Assembly (NCBI GenBank): GCA_963729165.1
Contig: CAVSMM010000009.1
Span: 91,128 to 155,127 of the forward strand
Direction: 5' to 3'
Origin: JACCZX01 sp963729165
GTDB lineage: Bacteria; Pseudomonadota; Gammaproteobacteria; Burkholderiales; Burkholderiaceae_F
Length of the DNA stretch: 64,000 nucleotides
The notes beneath the pieces are model-generated. The model worked only from the letters and a program-made list of their open reading frames with translations, did no database searches and had not been told where the DNA came from. Of the stretch, positions 42,951 through 51,897 are shown piece after piece (the first letter of the stretch is position 1; every line of letters begins with the position of its first letter). Both the position numbers and the translations under genes were made by a program.

Positions 42951-42974
42951 CGCACGCGCGGCCAGTAGCGGATA
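42951..42974 (+). repeat. REP-like unit
   Basis: GCGCGGCCAGTAGCGGATAT is a weaker copy of the TCGGCCA-nn-AGCGGAC unit, in an otherwise empty 248-base gap. Confidence 0.35.
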
Positions 42975-43063
42975 TAAGAGAGCATGTCGGTACCCCTGCT
43001 AGCTACGTGTAAGAATTGAGGCGCGGAAAGGGGCGGCCAACGTAACTCACAGGAGGAGACATC

Positions 43064-43909
43064 ATGACGTTCAGGGGTCTTGCTCTCATTCTCGCGGGCC
43101 TTGCCGCCGCGCTAACCTCGTGCCAAGTCCTCTCGCCATCCGCTCCTGCGCAAGATGGCAGAGCCAGTGTCGAGCGGCTCTACATCTTGAATTGCGGCGA
43201 GGGTGTTGCCGGCGACATTTCCCGCTGGTCTCCAGGCGTAAACGTCGGCAAGTCGATGGACTTTGTCGACAGCTGCTATCTGATCAAGCATAGGCAAGGT
43301 TGGCTACTTTGGGACACCGGAGTGTCCGATGCCATCGCGGCGATGCCTGAAGGCCAGCGTCCCTCCGACCCGCGCGCGACTCACTGGAGGCGACCGAAGA
43401 CGCTTGCGGCTCAGCTTGAGCAACTCGGTGTGAAACCTGCGGACATCAAATATGTCGCCGTGTCACACAGCCATCCTGATCACATCGGCAATATTGCGAT
43501 GTTTCCGCAGTCGATGCTGTTGGTGCAAAAAGTAGAGTACGAATGGCCGTCTGCGGCCGGCCCGCGCTTTAGGCCCGAATTGGCCGTTACCAAGCTCGAA
43601 GGCGACCACGACGTATTTGGCGACGGTAGCGTCACCATCGTCGCGACGCCGGGACACACTCCCGGCCATCAATCGCTATTGGTGAGGATGTCGAAGACGG
43701 GCGCGGTGCTGCTCTCGGGCGATGCCGTTCATTTCAAACAGAACTGGGACAACCGCCGCGTCCCCGACATCAACGACAACAAGGATCAGACGAGCACGTC
43801 AATGCAGCGTATGGCCGATATCATGACGCGAGAAAAGGCCCAGCTTTGGATCAACCACGACAAGGCGCAACGTGACGGGCAGAGGATGTCGCCCGATTTC
43901 TACGACTGA
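43064..43909 (+). CDS. Metallo-beta-lactamase-fold lactonase-like lipoprotein
   Basis: 281 residues. Lipobox LTSC in MTFRGLALILAGLAAALTSC. Zinc motif SHSHPDHIGNIA (HxHxDH), GHTPGHQ, LLSGDAVHF and a late His in WINHDKAQRD. The layout resembles N-acyl homoserine lactonases (AttM/AiiA type). It is anchored in the envelope, so if it is a lactonase it would act on signals outside the cytoplasm. A purely hydrolytic role on other lactones is equally possible. GAGGAG precedes the start. Confidence 0.8.
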   Translation: MTFRGLALILAGLAAALTSCQVLSPSAPAQDGRASVERLYILNCGEGVAGDISRWSPGVNVGKSMDFVDSCYLIKHRQGWLLWDTGVSDAIAAMPEGQRPSDPRATHWRRPKTLAAQLEQLGVKPADIKYVAVSHSHPDHIGNIAMFPQSMLLVQKVEYEWPSAAGPRFRPELAVTKLEGDHDVFGDGSVTIVATPGHTPGHQSLLVRMSKTGAVLLSGDAVHFKQNWDNRRVPDINDNKDQTSTSMQRMADIMTREKAQLWINHDKAQRDGQRMSPDFYD

Positions 43910-43947
43910 GAAAGCGGGTTCTGCTGTCTGCTTATTTCCGTGCGTGT

Positions 43948-43973
43948 GTCCGCTAGGGCCGAAAGCGGACATC
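43948..43973 (+). repeat. REP-like unit with inverted repeat
   Basis: GTCCGCT and AGCGGAC form a 7-base stem around the loop AGGGCCGAA; the right half is also a copy of the REP-like unit GGCCGAAAGCGGACATC. Confidence 0.5.
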
Positions 43974-44190
43974 ATCGAATCGTTGGTTCCTGATTGCAGC
44001 TACGCATCCTCACGCGGCTCGTCGCTGTTGACGCGTCATGCGAAGGATTCTGCGAGCCGTTAACGTTGCTCGACTTAATTCGGTTCGGCTTGGGGACGCC
44101 CTGCTTTTCCCGACTTGGACCGAGATTCTCTACTACGGCGGCGAGAGCAGCATGTCGGTCATGTTGCAAGCGACTGGTGCTCTATTTAAG

Positions 44191-44216
44191 TCTGCTATCG
44201 GCCAATTGCGGTCATC
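44191..44216 (+). repeat. REP-like unit
   Basis: TCTGCTATCGGCCAATTGCG followed by GTCATC; the core CGGCCAATTGCGG is identical to that at 36081-36093. Confidence 0.5.
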
Positions 44217-44345
44217 TGATAGAAAGGCAGAATCGCTCGGAAGAAAAGTAGTGCTGGGAGGCGGGACATGGAGCGCCGAATAGCTGAGACACTCGACGCC
44301 ACTCAGGTGAAACATTCGCCAACCCAGTTCATCGTTGGAGCCCGT

Positions 44346-44803
44346 ATGTCTCTCTCCGGTCTGCTTCTTCGCTTCCAGGCATCTATGTCGCCTTGCTCGT
44401 GGCGCTGGCCATGGGGCTTGCTTTGTTCGACCTCAAAGGCAACTCCAGCGCCAATGACGGTGCTATCATCGGTTCAGTATTCGGTGCGTGCTTGTTATTT
44501 GCCGATACGAACAAGCGTAATCTCGAGCCGCCGGAGAAGCGCACCGCATTCTTCGGCATGTGGGCCATCGATATCGTGCTTGAGTTGATCCCAGCCCACG
44601 CCGTCAGCTCGACGACCGGTACAAAGCTGACGCCTGGCGCCATGCTCTTCGCGCTTGGTTTCGTTGGCGTTTTGCACGGAGTAGCGTTCAACTGCACGGT
44701 CGGGCTCGCCGGCAAGCAGTATGCAAAGCAAGTCGCTAAAGAGCGCCTAACCCTTGCTGCCTTGATCTGCCTGCAGTCGCCTTCGCCAGCATCAGGCCTT
44801 TAA
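44346..44803 (+). pseudogene. Small membrane protein, ABZJ_00895-like (frameshifted)
   Basis: ATG 44346 begins MSLSGLLLRF; adding one C near 44376 (a TTCC run where TTCCC is expected) joins it to PGIYVALLVALAMGLALFD and the rest of the frame to 44803. The completed protein has about four helices, ending AMLFALGFVGVLHGVAFNCT. It resembles the ABZJ_00895 family of unknown function (recognition from general pattern, not certain). Confidence 0.45.
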
Positions 44804-44876
44804 CTTCTATTAGCGCATCGCGTTTTGTCAAGTATTTCGTGTGGTTGCACCGGCCAGAGCCCAGCTTCTGAGCACG

Positions 44877-46217
44877 TCATCGTCCGAAATTTCGAGCGGT
44901 GAACGCAGCTTGATGTTGCTCTGCGTACTCATCCGTTGAATATTCGATCGCTACTTCTACGTGGTCCGGCAGGTCGGTGAATTTGATTGTTGTTTCGCCC
45001 GGATCGAGCCAAGCGGTAAATTTGAGTTCGGGAGGCGGCTTGATCGCCGCGACTCTGTGGACCTCGGCAGCCGCCTGGCCGCCGTTGGTTTCGGCCGGAG
45101 CAATATCCACGTGTTCTACGGGCGCTGTATCGATGGCGTGACTGCGCGCTAAAAGCGCTCGACGCATAAGCACGGCGCCGAGCAGCAGTCCGAGCAATAC
45201 ACCGGCGACCAGCGCGGCCATGACGTTGCTCGCGATCCCGCTGATAGATGCGCCTGCCCCGCGATCGTTTTGCACGGGCGCCGTTGACAACTCGAGCGGC
45301 GAAGCGGGGGCTACAGAAGCCGCGGACGGCGCAGGCACCGCCGCCGTAGCACTCGCAAGCGAGCCATCGGACACCGTAACAACGCTCGGAGTGCTGCTGG
45401 AAGCCTGAGCGCTATCGGACGCGCGGTACGCGACGAAGCTCTTTTCGATCTCGGTCACCCAGGGGTCGTAGATCAACGCCCGCGATTTGGGATACGTTAT
45501 GACGAGTTCTGCCATGCGCTCGGGGCTGACGAACTGTTTGCGGTAATAGGTCTTTCCGCCTTCCACGCCGCTCACCACGAACCATCCGTCGCCTTTCCTT
45601 TTGTAAGTGACGCTCCGGCCGTGCTCCTTGAGGCGCTGTTGCCAAGCCGATTGGACCGTGTCCTTCTTCGTGTTGATTCGGGCGGACGCACGCACGCGGA
45701 ACTCTCGGTCGACAGAATGCAGCTCGACGCCGCCGTTGCGCTGCGAGGCCGTCACCAAGTCCGCTGGATATCTGAAGGCGTATCGGTCGTCCTGATAGGT
45801 CTTCCACCCGCTTACATCTAGCGGCTCGTTGCGCCCCTCGCCTTCGCTCTTCCGGCTCGCAGCGGTTTTTGATGGCGCCGCGCTCTTGGCCGAAGCGGCG
45901 GCCGGCTTTGAAGTCGACTTGCGCGCTTCAGTGCGCTGGGGCGTGAGCTTCTTTGCTTGGGGGCTGACCGGGCTCGCCGTTGTCTGCATGGCTTCGGTGC
46001 TGTCGTTCGGCACCGGCGGGGCGGGCGGTGGCGTCGTTTCTACCGGCGGCGCAATATCGATGATAGGGGCGAGATCACGGCACGCGCCAATGGCGCGCGC
46101 GAATTCGCGTTGGTAAGCCGGCAGCGTGTCGCACCGCTGCGGCTGTGCGACGGCTGCTGTGAGCGGGCAGGCGACCAACAGCATTACGCAGAGTTGCAGT
46201 GCTTGTTTTGCTCGCAT
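44877..46217 (-). CDS. Exported Ala/Pro/Ser-rich protein with a membrane helix, unrecognised
   Basis: 446 residues from ATG 46217 (MRAKQALQLCVMLLVACPLT signal). Low-complexity Ala/Ser/Pro/Thr stretches separate a folded part (GWKTYQDDRYAFRYPADLVT to VVSGVEGGKTYYRKQFVSPE) from a C-terminal membrane helix (VMAALVAGVLLGLLLGAVLM) and a final beta-rich stretch ELKFTAWLDPGETTIKFTDL. The folded part resembles a stress-response or PsbP-like domain (weak). It may link the periplasm and the inner membrane. Confidence 0.6.
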   Translation of the reverse strand: MRAKQALQLCVMLLVACPLTAAVAQPQRCDTLPAYQREFARAIGACRDLAPIIDIAPPVETTPPPAPPVPNDSTEAMQTTASPVSPQAKKLTPQRTEARKSTSKPAAASAKSAAPSKTAASRKSEGEGRNEPLDVSGWKTYQDDRYAFRYPADLVTASQRNGGVELHSVDREFRVRASARINTKKDTVQSAWQQRLKEHGRSVTYKRKGDGWFVVSGVEGGKTYYRKQFVSPERMAELVITYPKSRALIYDPWVTEIEKSFVAYRASDSAQASSSTPSVVTVSDGSLASATAAVPAPSAASVAPASPLELSTAPVQNDRGAGASISGIASNVMAALVAGVLLGLLLGAVLMRRALLARSHAIDTAPVEHVDIAPAETNGGQAAAEVHRVAAIKPPPELKFTAWLDPGETTIKFTDLPDHVEVAIEYSTDEYAEQHQAAFTARNFGR

Positions 46218-46254
46218 CGTGCTCAACCATCGCCCAAGCGACGGCAAATAGCAA

Positions 46255-46290
46255 GCCGATCGCATCGTGGTGCGGTCTTGTCCGTCTTGA
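46255..46290 (+). pseudogene. 3' end fragment of a relative of the 36404-37456 gene
   Basis: The last codons read ADRIVVRSCPS and stop, against LDRIVVRSCPA at the end of the 36404 gene. A 24-base exact nucleotide match (46257-46280 with 37423-37446) and near identity on to the stop rule out chance. An in-frame TAG just upstream closes the frame, so only the tail is left. Confidence 0.75.
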
Positions 46291-46309
46291 CCGGGTTAGG
46301 CGACACTGC

Positions 46310-46843
46310 TTACCCCAACTGGCCCTTGAGCTTGAGCACCGTGGCCCAGTTTCTCGTGGTGGCTTCACGGCCTAGCTTACCGAGCAGCGCACTCCCAGCC
46401 TTGCTTTCCAAGATGCCGCCCGCGCAGTGAAGGTAGGCGGCATGGCTTCCGATGTGGAGCCGCTCCGGCGGCTGAAGCATGGGCAGCAATACCGATAGGG
46501 CTTGTATGGCGGCCTCGTTCTGCGCGAACGCGACCAGCAGGCGCGAATGATCCTTCTCTGGAAGCAAGAACGGGTTCTCGGCGACCGCGGTCAGGAACTC
46601 GGCAGACGACTTGACCACCACTAAGACGCTGACACCCAGTCTGTCCTGCAGGCGAGCGCCAATGGCTTTGGCATGGTTGGCCGCCGAGCGTGCGGCGCAA
46701 CGGAACACACCGTTGCCGCTATTGAGCAGCGTTCTGACTTCGGAGAATCCTTGACTCTCGAGCAGCATGCGAAACGCGGCCATCGGCACGCGATTGCCTT
46801 TGCCAACGTTCACGCCACGGAGCAGGACAACGAACTGCGGCAC
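46310..46843 (-). CDS. DUF1697 domain protein
   Basis: 177 residues. VVLLRGVNVGKGNRVPMAAF, LESQGFSEVRTLLNSGNGVF and TRNWATVLKLKGQLG are the DUF1697 start, middle and end. Family function unknown. It is flanked by two island remnants (46255-46290 and 46872-46957). Confidence 0.85.
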   Translation of the reverse strand: MPQFVVLLRGVNVGKGNRVPMAAFRMLLESQGFSEVRTLLNSGNGVFRCAARSAANHAKAIGARLQDRLGVSVLVVVKSSAEFLTAVAENPFLLPEKDHSRLLVAFAQNEAAIQALSVLLPMLQPPERLHIGSHAAYLHCAGGILESKAGSALLGKLGREATTRNWATVLKLKGQLG

Positions 46844-46852
46844 TCGTGTTGC

Positions 46853-46957
46853 CTAACGTGTTTTAGGTCGTGGAAAGCGCACCGCTAGCCAGCGGTGCTT
46901 CGCGGCGCTCGAGAACGGCGCGTCGATGTCATCGCGCAAGTTCGTCGCGAGGATTCG
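46853..46957 (-). pseudogene. Short fragment of an eCIS-type AAA+ ATPase
   Basis: RILATNLRDDIDAPFSSAAK and the following RW...VRFPRP are nearly the same as the end of the ATPase remnant at 59438-59951. Only about 30 residues remain. Bases 46872-46957 match 59466-59549. Confidence 0.7.
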
Positions 46958-47065
46958 AGCACGCGATTGCGCTTGCATTGGATGTGCGCGAGAACGGTGC
47001 TGCGCGACAATAACGTTAGACATTGCAACCCGGACAAGGGTAGCTAAAACCTCAAAGGAACTACG

Positions 47066-47476
47066 ATGCACGAGACGCCTGAGTCGGTCGAACAGTTGTA
47101 CCAAGAAGGTCTGCAGTTGCGTCGGGAGGTGCTAGGAGCGGAGTACGTCGACAAGTCCATTCAAGGTGCGGACGAATTCATGTCGGCGTTTCAGCACATG
47201 ACCACGACGTGGTGCTGGGGATATGCCTGGTGCAGAAAGGGACTGCCTCGTAAAACTCGCAGCATGTTGAACCTTGCGATGCTGACGGCTCTTAACCGCC
47301 CCAATGAGATCAAATTGCACGTCAAAGGCGCGCTGGCGAATGGCGTCACAGTTAACGAGATCAAGGAAATTCTGCTGCACGCCACCGTCTATTGCGGAAT
47401 TCCGGCCGGTCTTGATGCATTCAAGGTAGCGCATCAAGTTTTAGTGGACGAAGGCGCCATCGCGCCTTCGCCGTGA
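47066..47476 (+). CDS. Carboxymuconolactone decarboxylase family protein
   Basis: 136 residues. RREVLGAEYVDKSIQGADEF, then RSMLNLAMLTALNRPNEIKL, GVTVNEIKEILLHATVYCGI match 4-carboxymuconolactone decarboxylase-type helices, with a C-terminal His next to Tyr-Cys. Such proteins take part in aromatic acid catabolism or act as peroxidase-like. It ends 45 bases before the convergent Bug receptor. Confidence 0.85.
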   Translation: MHETPESVEQLYQEGLQLRREVLGAEYVDKSIQGADEFMSAFQHMTTTWCWGYAWCRKGLPRKTRSMLNLAMLTALNRPNEIKLHVKGALANGVTVNEIKEILLHATVYCGIPAGLDAFKVAHQVLVDEGAIAPSP

Positions 47477-47521
47477 TGTCGGATCGACAGCCGCCGCCGG
47501 ATCGTGCGACGGCCGCCGCTG

Positions 47522-48490
47522 TTACTGCACTTTAATGTTGTTACGGCGCGCGACCTCACCCCACGTGACCAGGGTCTTACGCGTGAAAGCGATCCATTCG
47601 TCGCGTGGCTGATTGTCAACCACAAGGCCGGCTGCTACCAGGCGCTGCTGTGTGGCTGGATTGTCGAGCACCTTGCGCAGATCGTTCGAGACCTTCATCA
47701 CGATCTCGTTCGGGGTGCCTTTAGTGACCACGACGCCGCCCCAGCCCTCGCCAGAGAATCCAGGGTAGCCGAGCTCGGCAACGGTCGGCACGTCGGGCAA
47801 CTGCGGCGCTCGCGAGGAGCCAGTAGAAGCGATTGCCCGCACTTTGCCGGACTTGATATGCGGCAGATGTGCCGGCACGCCATCTACCGCAAGTTGAATC
47901 TGGTCGCCCAGCAGGTCTTGCACAACTTGGGCACTGCCCTTGTACATAACGCCCTGGATGTCGACGCCCGCTACCTGTTTGAATAGCTCGCCGGTCAGAT
48001 GCTGCGTGGTGCCTGCGCCGGGGTAGCCCCAGTTGAGCTTGCCCGGTTCCTTCTTCGCGGCATCGACGATTTCTTTCAGCGATTTGTACGGTGCCTTGTC
48101 GTTCGCCACGATGACCAGCGGATTGCGGAACACCGGCCCGATCAGCACGAAGTCGTTGAACGGGTCATAAGGCAGCTTCTCGATGATCGCGGGGTTCACT
48201 ACCATCGCCGCGCTTGTGCCCATCAGCAATGTGTAGCCGTCGGGCGCGGCGCCGCGCGCATTCAACATACCTGGAATCGCTGCTCCGCCGCCGATGTTTT
48301 CTACGACGACTTGCTGTCCCCACTCGCGCCCAAGGCCTTCAGCGATGATGCGCGCGGCGATGTCGGTTGCTTGTCCTGCCGGATACGGGACGACTAGCTT
48401 CACCGGCTTGTTCGGATATTGCGCGTGGGCGAGCGTGCCGAGCGTGAAAAGTGCGGCCGCGAGCGCTGCGCCTGCGATACGTCGAATCAT
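47522..48490 (-). CDS. Bug/TctC family tripartite tricarboxylate-type solute receptor
   Basis: 322 residues with signal peptide MIRRIAGAALAAALFTLGTL. Landmark text: YPNKPVKLVVPYPAGQATDI, GYTLLMGTSAAMVVNPAIIE, GTTQHLTGELFKQ, LPDVPTVAELGYPGFSGEGW. These periplasmic receptors bind carboxylic acids with nanomolar affinity and deliver them to a TctAB transporter. Last gene of the minus-strand catabolic operon. Confidence 0.9.
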   Translation of the reverse strand: MIRRIAGAALAAALFTLGTLAHAQYPNKPVKLVVPYPAGQATDIAARIIAEGLGREWGQQVVVENIGGGAAIPGMLNARGAAPDGYTLLMGTSAAMVVNPAIIEKLPYDPFNDFVLIGPVFRNPLVIVANDKAPYKSLKEIVDAAKKEPGKLNWGYPGAGTTQHLTGELFKQVAGVDIQGVMYKGSAQVVQDLLGDQIQLAVDGVPAHLPHIKSGKVRAIASTGSSRAPQLPDVPTVAELGYPGFSGEGWGGVVVTKGTPNEIVMKVSNDLRKVLDNPATQQRLVAAGLVVDNQPRDEWIAFTRKTLVTWGEVARRNNIKVQ

Positions 48491-48514
48491 TTTTATCTCC
48501 TGGTTGTGATGTGT

Positions 48515-49477
48515 TCAGCAGGCCATGACCTGCGGATTGTTGGGATTTTCTGCACCTGCGCGCATGACGTCCTCGCGCGTGCATCCGGTCGCGCGGTGGC
48601 TCTGTATCTCGATGCCCAAGCGCTTGCTGATCTCATGTGATGCGCGAATCGCTTCCTTCGGATCGATGCCGGTATCGACGCCCATCTCTTCCAGCATTGA
48701 CACCAAGTCCTCAAGCGGGAAATTGCCCACCGAGCCGACGGTCGTCGGAATCGCCATGCCGCCGCCGATGCCGCAGATCGCGCCCTCGAGCCAGTGCACG
48801 CCGGCGTCCATCGCCGCGACGATGTTGGCAGTCGCCATTCCGGACAGGTTGTGGATGTGAAAGCCCAGCTCAATGTCCGGGTACTTGTCGTAGAGCTTGC
48901 GGAACAGACGGTTGACGTGCGTCGGGTCCTCCATGCCGATCGAGCCGGCGAGGTACTGGCGCTTGATTCCGGCGTTGCGGAACTTGCCGACCATGTCGAT
49001 CACGACTTGCTCAGGAATAAGCCCTTCATAAGGACACCAGAACGCCATGCCCAGCGCCATCACAAAAGGAATGTTGTTCCTTTCAGCGAGGCCGAACGCC
49101 TGAATGTTTTGCTCAATCGCCCGCTCGTTGCTCATGTTCTGGTTGTGGCGCGTATAGGTCTCGCTCACCGTGATCAGGCCGAGCATCTCGCCGACATTCG
49201 CCTCGATCGCGCGCAGCGCGCCGCGCACGTTCGGCGCTTGGCCGCGGTAGACAACGCCGGGTTTGCGCTTGATACGCGCGAAGACTTCCTCGGCGTCGCG
49301 CATGTTCGGCACCACCTTCGGGTGCGCGAAGCTTGCGACCTCGACCACGGGCACGCCGAGGTCGGTCAGGCGGTCACACAGCCACACCTTATCGTCGGTG
49401 GGAATCCACTTAGGCAGGCTCTGCAATCCGTCGCGGGGAGCAACGTCGACGAGAAGCATCTTGTCGGGGATGTACAT
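48515..49477 (-). CDS. HMG-CoA lyase family aldolase
   Basis: 320 residues. VDVAPRDGLQSLPKWIPTDD (the R-D-G-L-Q catalytic start), then NVRGALRAIEANVGEMLGLI, SIGMEDPTHVNRLF and FHIHNLSGMATANI with metal His-x-His. It cleaves a 3-hydroxy-3-methylglutaryl-CoA-like thioester into acetyl-CoA and an acid. The metal and base residues look intact; the true substrate may differ from HMG-CoA given the context. Confidence 0.85.
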   Translation of the reverse strand: MYIPDKMLLVDVAPRDGLQSLPKWIPTDDKVWLCDRLTDLGVPVVEVASFAHPKVVPNMRDAEEVFARIKRKPGVVYRGQAPNVRGALRAIEANVGEMLGLITVSETYTRHNQNMSNERAIEQNIQAFGLAERNNIPFVMALGMAFWCPYEGLIPEQVVIDMVGKFRNAGIKRQYLAGSIGMEDPTHVNRLFRKLYDKYPDIELGFHIHNLSGMATANIVAAMDAGVHWLEGAICGIGGGMAIPTTVGSVGNFPLEDLVSMLEEMGVDTGIDPKEAIRASHEISKRLGIEIQSHRATGCTREDVMRAGAENPNNPQVMAC

Positions 49478-49513
49478 GAACGTTCCAGTATGTGAGGAGC
49501 GGACGCAGAGTCC

Positions 49514-50203
49514 TTAGAACCCCTCGAAGGTTGTGAATTCGACCGCCGGCGCGCGCTCGGTGGCAAGGCGATTCTCGACGGCGTCGGGATCGGCGTATCC
49601 AAGCGCCATTCCGCAAATGACGATCTCGTTCGGCGGAATGTTCAACTCGCTGCGAATCACCGCATGAAAGTCGGCGAACGCCGCCTGCGGACACGTATCG
49701 AGCCCACGCCCTCGAGCCGCGATGGCGAGGCCGCCGATGAAGATGCCGAGATCGAGCCAGCTGCCGATCTCGAGGTCCTCGTCGAGCGTGAAGATCAAGC
49801 CGATGGGCGCGCCAAAGAACTCGTAGTTGCGGCGCCGTTGGCGCTCGGTCGCTTCGAAGTCGCCCTTGCTGATGCCAAGCAGCCCGTAGAGATCCCAGCC
49901 GATCTTGCGGCGGCGTGCGAGGTAGGGCTCGCGCCAGTTCACCGGGTAATAGTTCCATTCGCGCTGGTGCTTGTCCTGTCCGTCGCGATCGAGCGCGTCG
50001 AGAATGGCGCGTGACAGACGCGCGCGTGTTTCGCCCGCGACCACGCGCACCTTCCATGGCTGGATATTGCTGCCGCTGGGACTGCGGCTTACCAGCGTCA
50101 GCAACTCCTCGACCGTAGCGCGCGGAATCGGAGTGGGCAGGAACGCGCGCACCGAGCGCCGCGTGAGCAGCGCTTCGTCAACACTGAGGCTCTCGCGCTT
50201 CAC
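49514..50203 (-). CDS. Nitroreductase family flavoprotein
   Basis: 229 residues. VDEALLTRRSVRAFLPTPIP (FMN-binding Arg block), SPSGSNIQPWKVRVVAGETR (Ser-Asn-x-Gln-Pro), and SELNIPPNEIVICGMALGYA near the end. These reduce nitro groups, quinones or enones using NAD(P)H. Lies between the DUF4387 gene and the HMG-CoA-lyase gene with gaps of 3 and 36 bases, so co-transcribed. Confidence 0.9.
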   Translation of the reverse strand: MKRESLSVDEALLTRRSVRAFLPTPIPRATVEELLTLVSRSPSGSNIQPWKVRVVAGETRARLSRAILDALDRDGQDKHQREWNYYPVNWREPYLARRRKIGWDLYGLLGISKGDFEATERQRRRNYEFFGAPIGLIFTLDEDLEIGSWLDLGIFIGGLAIAARGRGLDTCPQAAFADFHAVIRSELNIPPNEIVICGMALGYADPDAVENRLATERAPAVEFTTFEGF

Positions 50204-50206
50204 GGC

Positions 50207-50524
50207 TCAGGGAATCGCCAGGTCAACAAGTGGGCCATGTTGCTGTGCCCCGTATACGTCGCGGTCAAACGCCGAACCGCTACCGTGCGCACCGGTGCGG
50301 CGCGGGATCGTGACTTTAATCGCGCGCACGCGGTCGAACGGCATCACGCGCACCAGCGCCTCTTCGACGCCGTACAGCGGCGCAATGACGCTTGCATCAA
50401 TCCGGCCCGAGCTGATCACGCGCTCGTATGCGGCACGGTCGTTGAACATCAGATCAATCGTGAACTGAAACGGGCCGGCGTTCTTGCTGCGCATTACGTC
50501 GGCCAACTCGCCTAGCGTTGCCAT
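50207..50524 (-). CDS. DUF4387 domain protein, AtuA partner
   Basis: 105 residues. LADVMRSKNAGPFQFTIDLM, FNDRAAYERVISSGRIDA and FDRVRAIKVTIPRRTGAHGS are the DUF4387 text. The family almost always follows an AtuA (DUF1446) gene, here with a 10-base gap. Likely a subunit or partner of AtuA; reaction unknown. Confidence 0.85.
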   Translation of the reverse strand: MATLGELADVMRSKNAGPFQFTIDLMFNDRAAYERVISSGRIDASVIAPLYGVEEALVRVMPFDRVRAIKVTIPRRTGAHGSGSAFDRDVYGAQQHGPLVDLAIP

Positions 50525-50534
50525 CGTCGTGTCC

Positions 50535-51892
50535 CTAAATAGTCTCGAGCTCGATCGGGAACAGCTCGCACTGATCGTCCACGTCCATCAGGTGATAGAC
50601 GCTGAACTCGTACACAGCACCCGCTGAAGTGTCCGAAGGCGACGCCGGGAAGGCGAGGTTGCCCGCGGTTGTCTTGCGGCCAGGGAACGGGCAATGCAGC
50701 AACGAGGAGCGCGCGAGCGACAGGACGTGGTCCGCGATCTCCTGCGTACGCCCGATCGATTCGACCATCGCGCCCACTTCATGCGGCACCTTGTGGCGCT
50801 CCGGCTCGAGCGGACCCAATACGGCATCGCGGCCGTAGTAGCGAAAGTTGAGTTGGTAGTCGGCGTCGGGCACGCCACCGAGGTTGCGCTTCACTGCGGC
50901 GCGCACGGTTTCTTCGATTACAGAAAGGTTCGCGATCACCGCGCGATCGCGAATACCCGCGATCGTGAACGAGCGAAAGCCCGACAGACGCGCGCCTTCC
51001 AGCTTGATGCGCAGTCGCGGCGTCGGGATGAATCGAGAGCCACTCACACGCACAGTCTGCTCATCGATCTGCTCAAAGTCGGCCGCGGTCATGTCCACGT
51101 CGCCTTCCGGCTCGTAGAGGATGTGCGGATTGCCCTGCTCGTACATCGTGTGCGCTGCTACAGAATCCGGCGTGCAGATGCGATGCTTCGCAAGAGGCCG
51201 AACGAGAAAATGGTCTTTGCGGATGGTGCCGAGCAGGCTGTCGTTGGGCGCAAGCGGGATCGCGCACTGCGCGCCGCATTCCATGATCTTCGCCATGTGC
51301 AGAGCAAGCCCCGGGTCGAAACCCCGCGCGATCGGCAACGCGGCGAAGATCGCGGTATCGCACGAGCGACCTGTAAGCACGACGTCGGCATCGGCCTCCA
51401 GCGCCTTGGCGAACGGCTCCGTGCCCATCTGGCCGACGATGCGCACGCTGTCCATCACTGCATCTTCAGTGAGTTCGGGAACATCCGCCATCGGCGTGAT
51501 CCGTCCGGCGCGCAATGCGTCGCGCACGCGCACCTTGTCGACTTCGGAATGAATCGTTGCGAGCTTGAAGTGCAGCCCCTCGTCGCGTGCTATCTCGAGT
51601 AACACTGACTTGAAGAGCTGCAGATTGGGTTCGCCGCCACCCATGCCGGCGGAGCCCACCACCAGCGGTACCTTTGCCGCGCGCGCTTTAGTGAGCGCGA
51701 GACCGAGGTCGCGCCGGATCTGCGCGGGGCGGACTAGCGATTGCCCGAGCCAAGGTAGTACGGACCCGGATCAGTCGAGCCCGCATCGGCACCCATCAGC
51801 TGCGGCATAGCTTCCACGCCTGCAGCCAGGCTCGTTGCGTCAAAGCCGTAGCCGAGGCAACCGTTCACAGCAACGATGCGCAGTTCGTTCAT
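50535..51892 (-). pseudogene. AtuA (DUF1446) family protein (one frameshift)
   Basis: Start at ATG 51892 (MNELRIVAVNGCLGYGFDAT) runs to about 51740, where one base is missing; the frame then continues LVRPAQIRRDLGLALTKARA, AAKVPLVVGSAGMGGGEPNL to the stop at 50535. Repaired length about 452 residues, normal for the family. Family marks: GGGEPN, VVLTGRSCDTAIFAALPIAR, MECGAQCAIPL. AtuA is needed for acyclic terpene use in Pseudomonas; here it sits with other acid-catabolic genes. The indel is probably an assembly error. Confidence 0.75.
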
Positions 51893-51897
51893 CGCGG

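Larger units (their letters stand above)
43910..44345. other. Gene-poor region, 436 bases
   Basis: No ORF I can support. Contains two REP-like units and an inverted repeat at 43948-43970. Confidence 0.45.

Noticed and set aside
43994..44251. 85-residue plus-strand frame
   Set aside because: It runs through a REP-like unit and has Cys/Arg-rich, non-family text; no RBS.
50694..51602. Plus-strand 302-residue open frame
   Set aside because: Antisense of AtuA; Arg/His-rich and without motifs.
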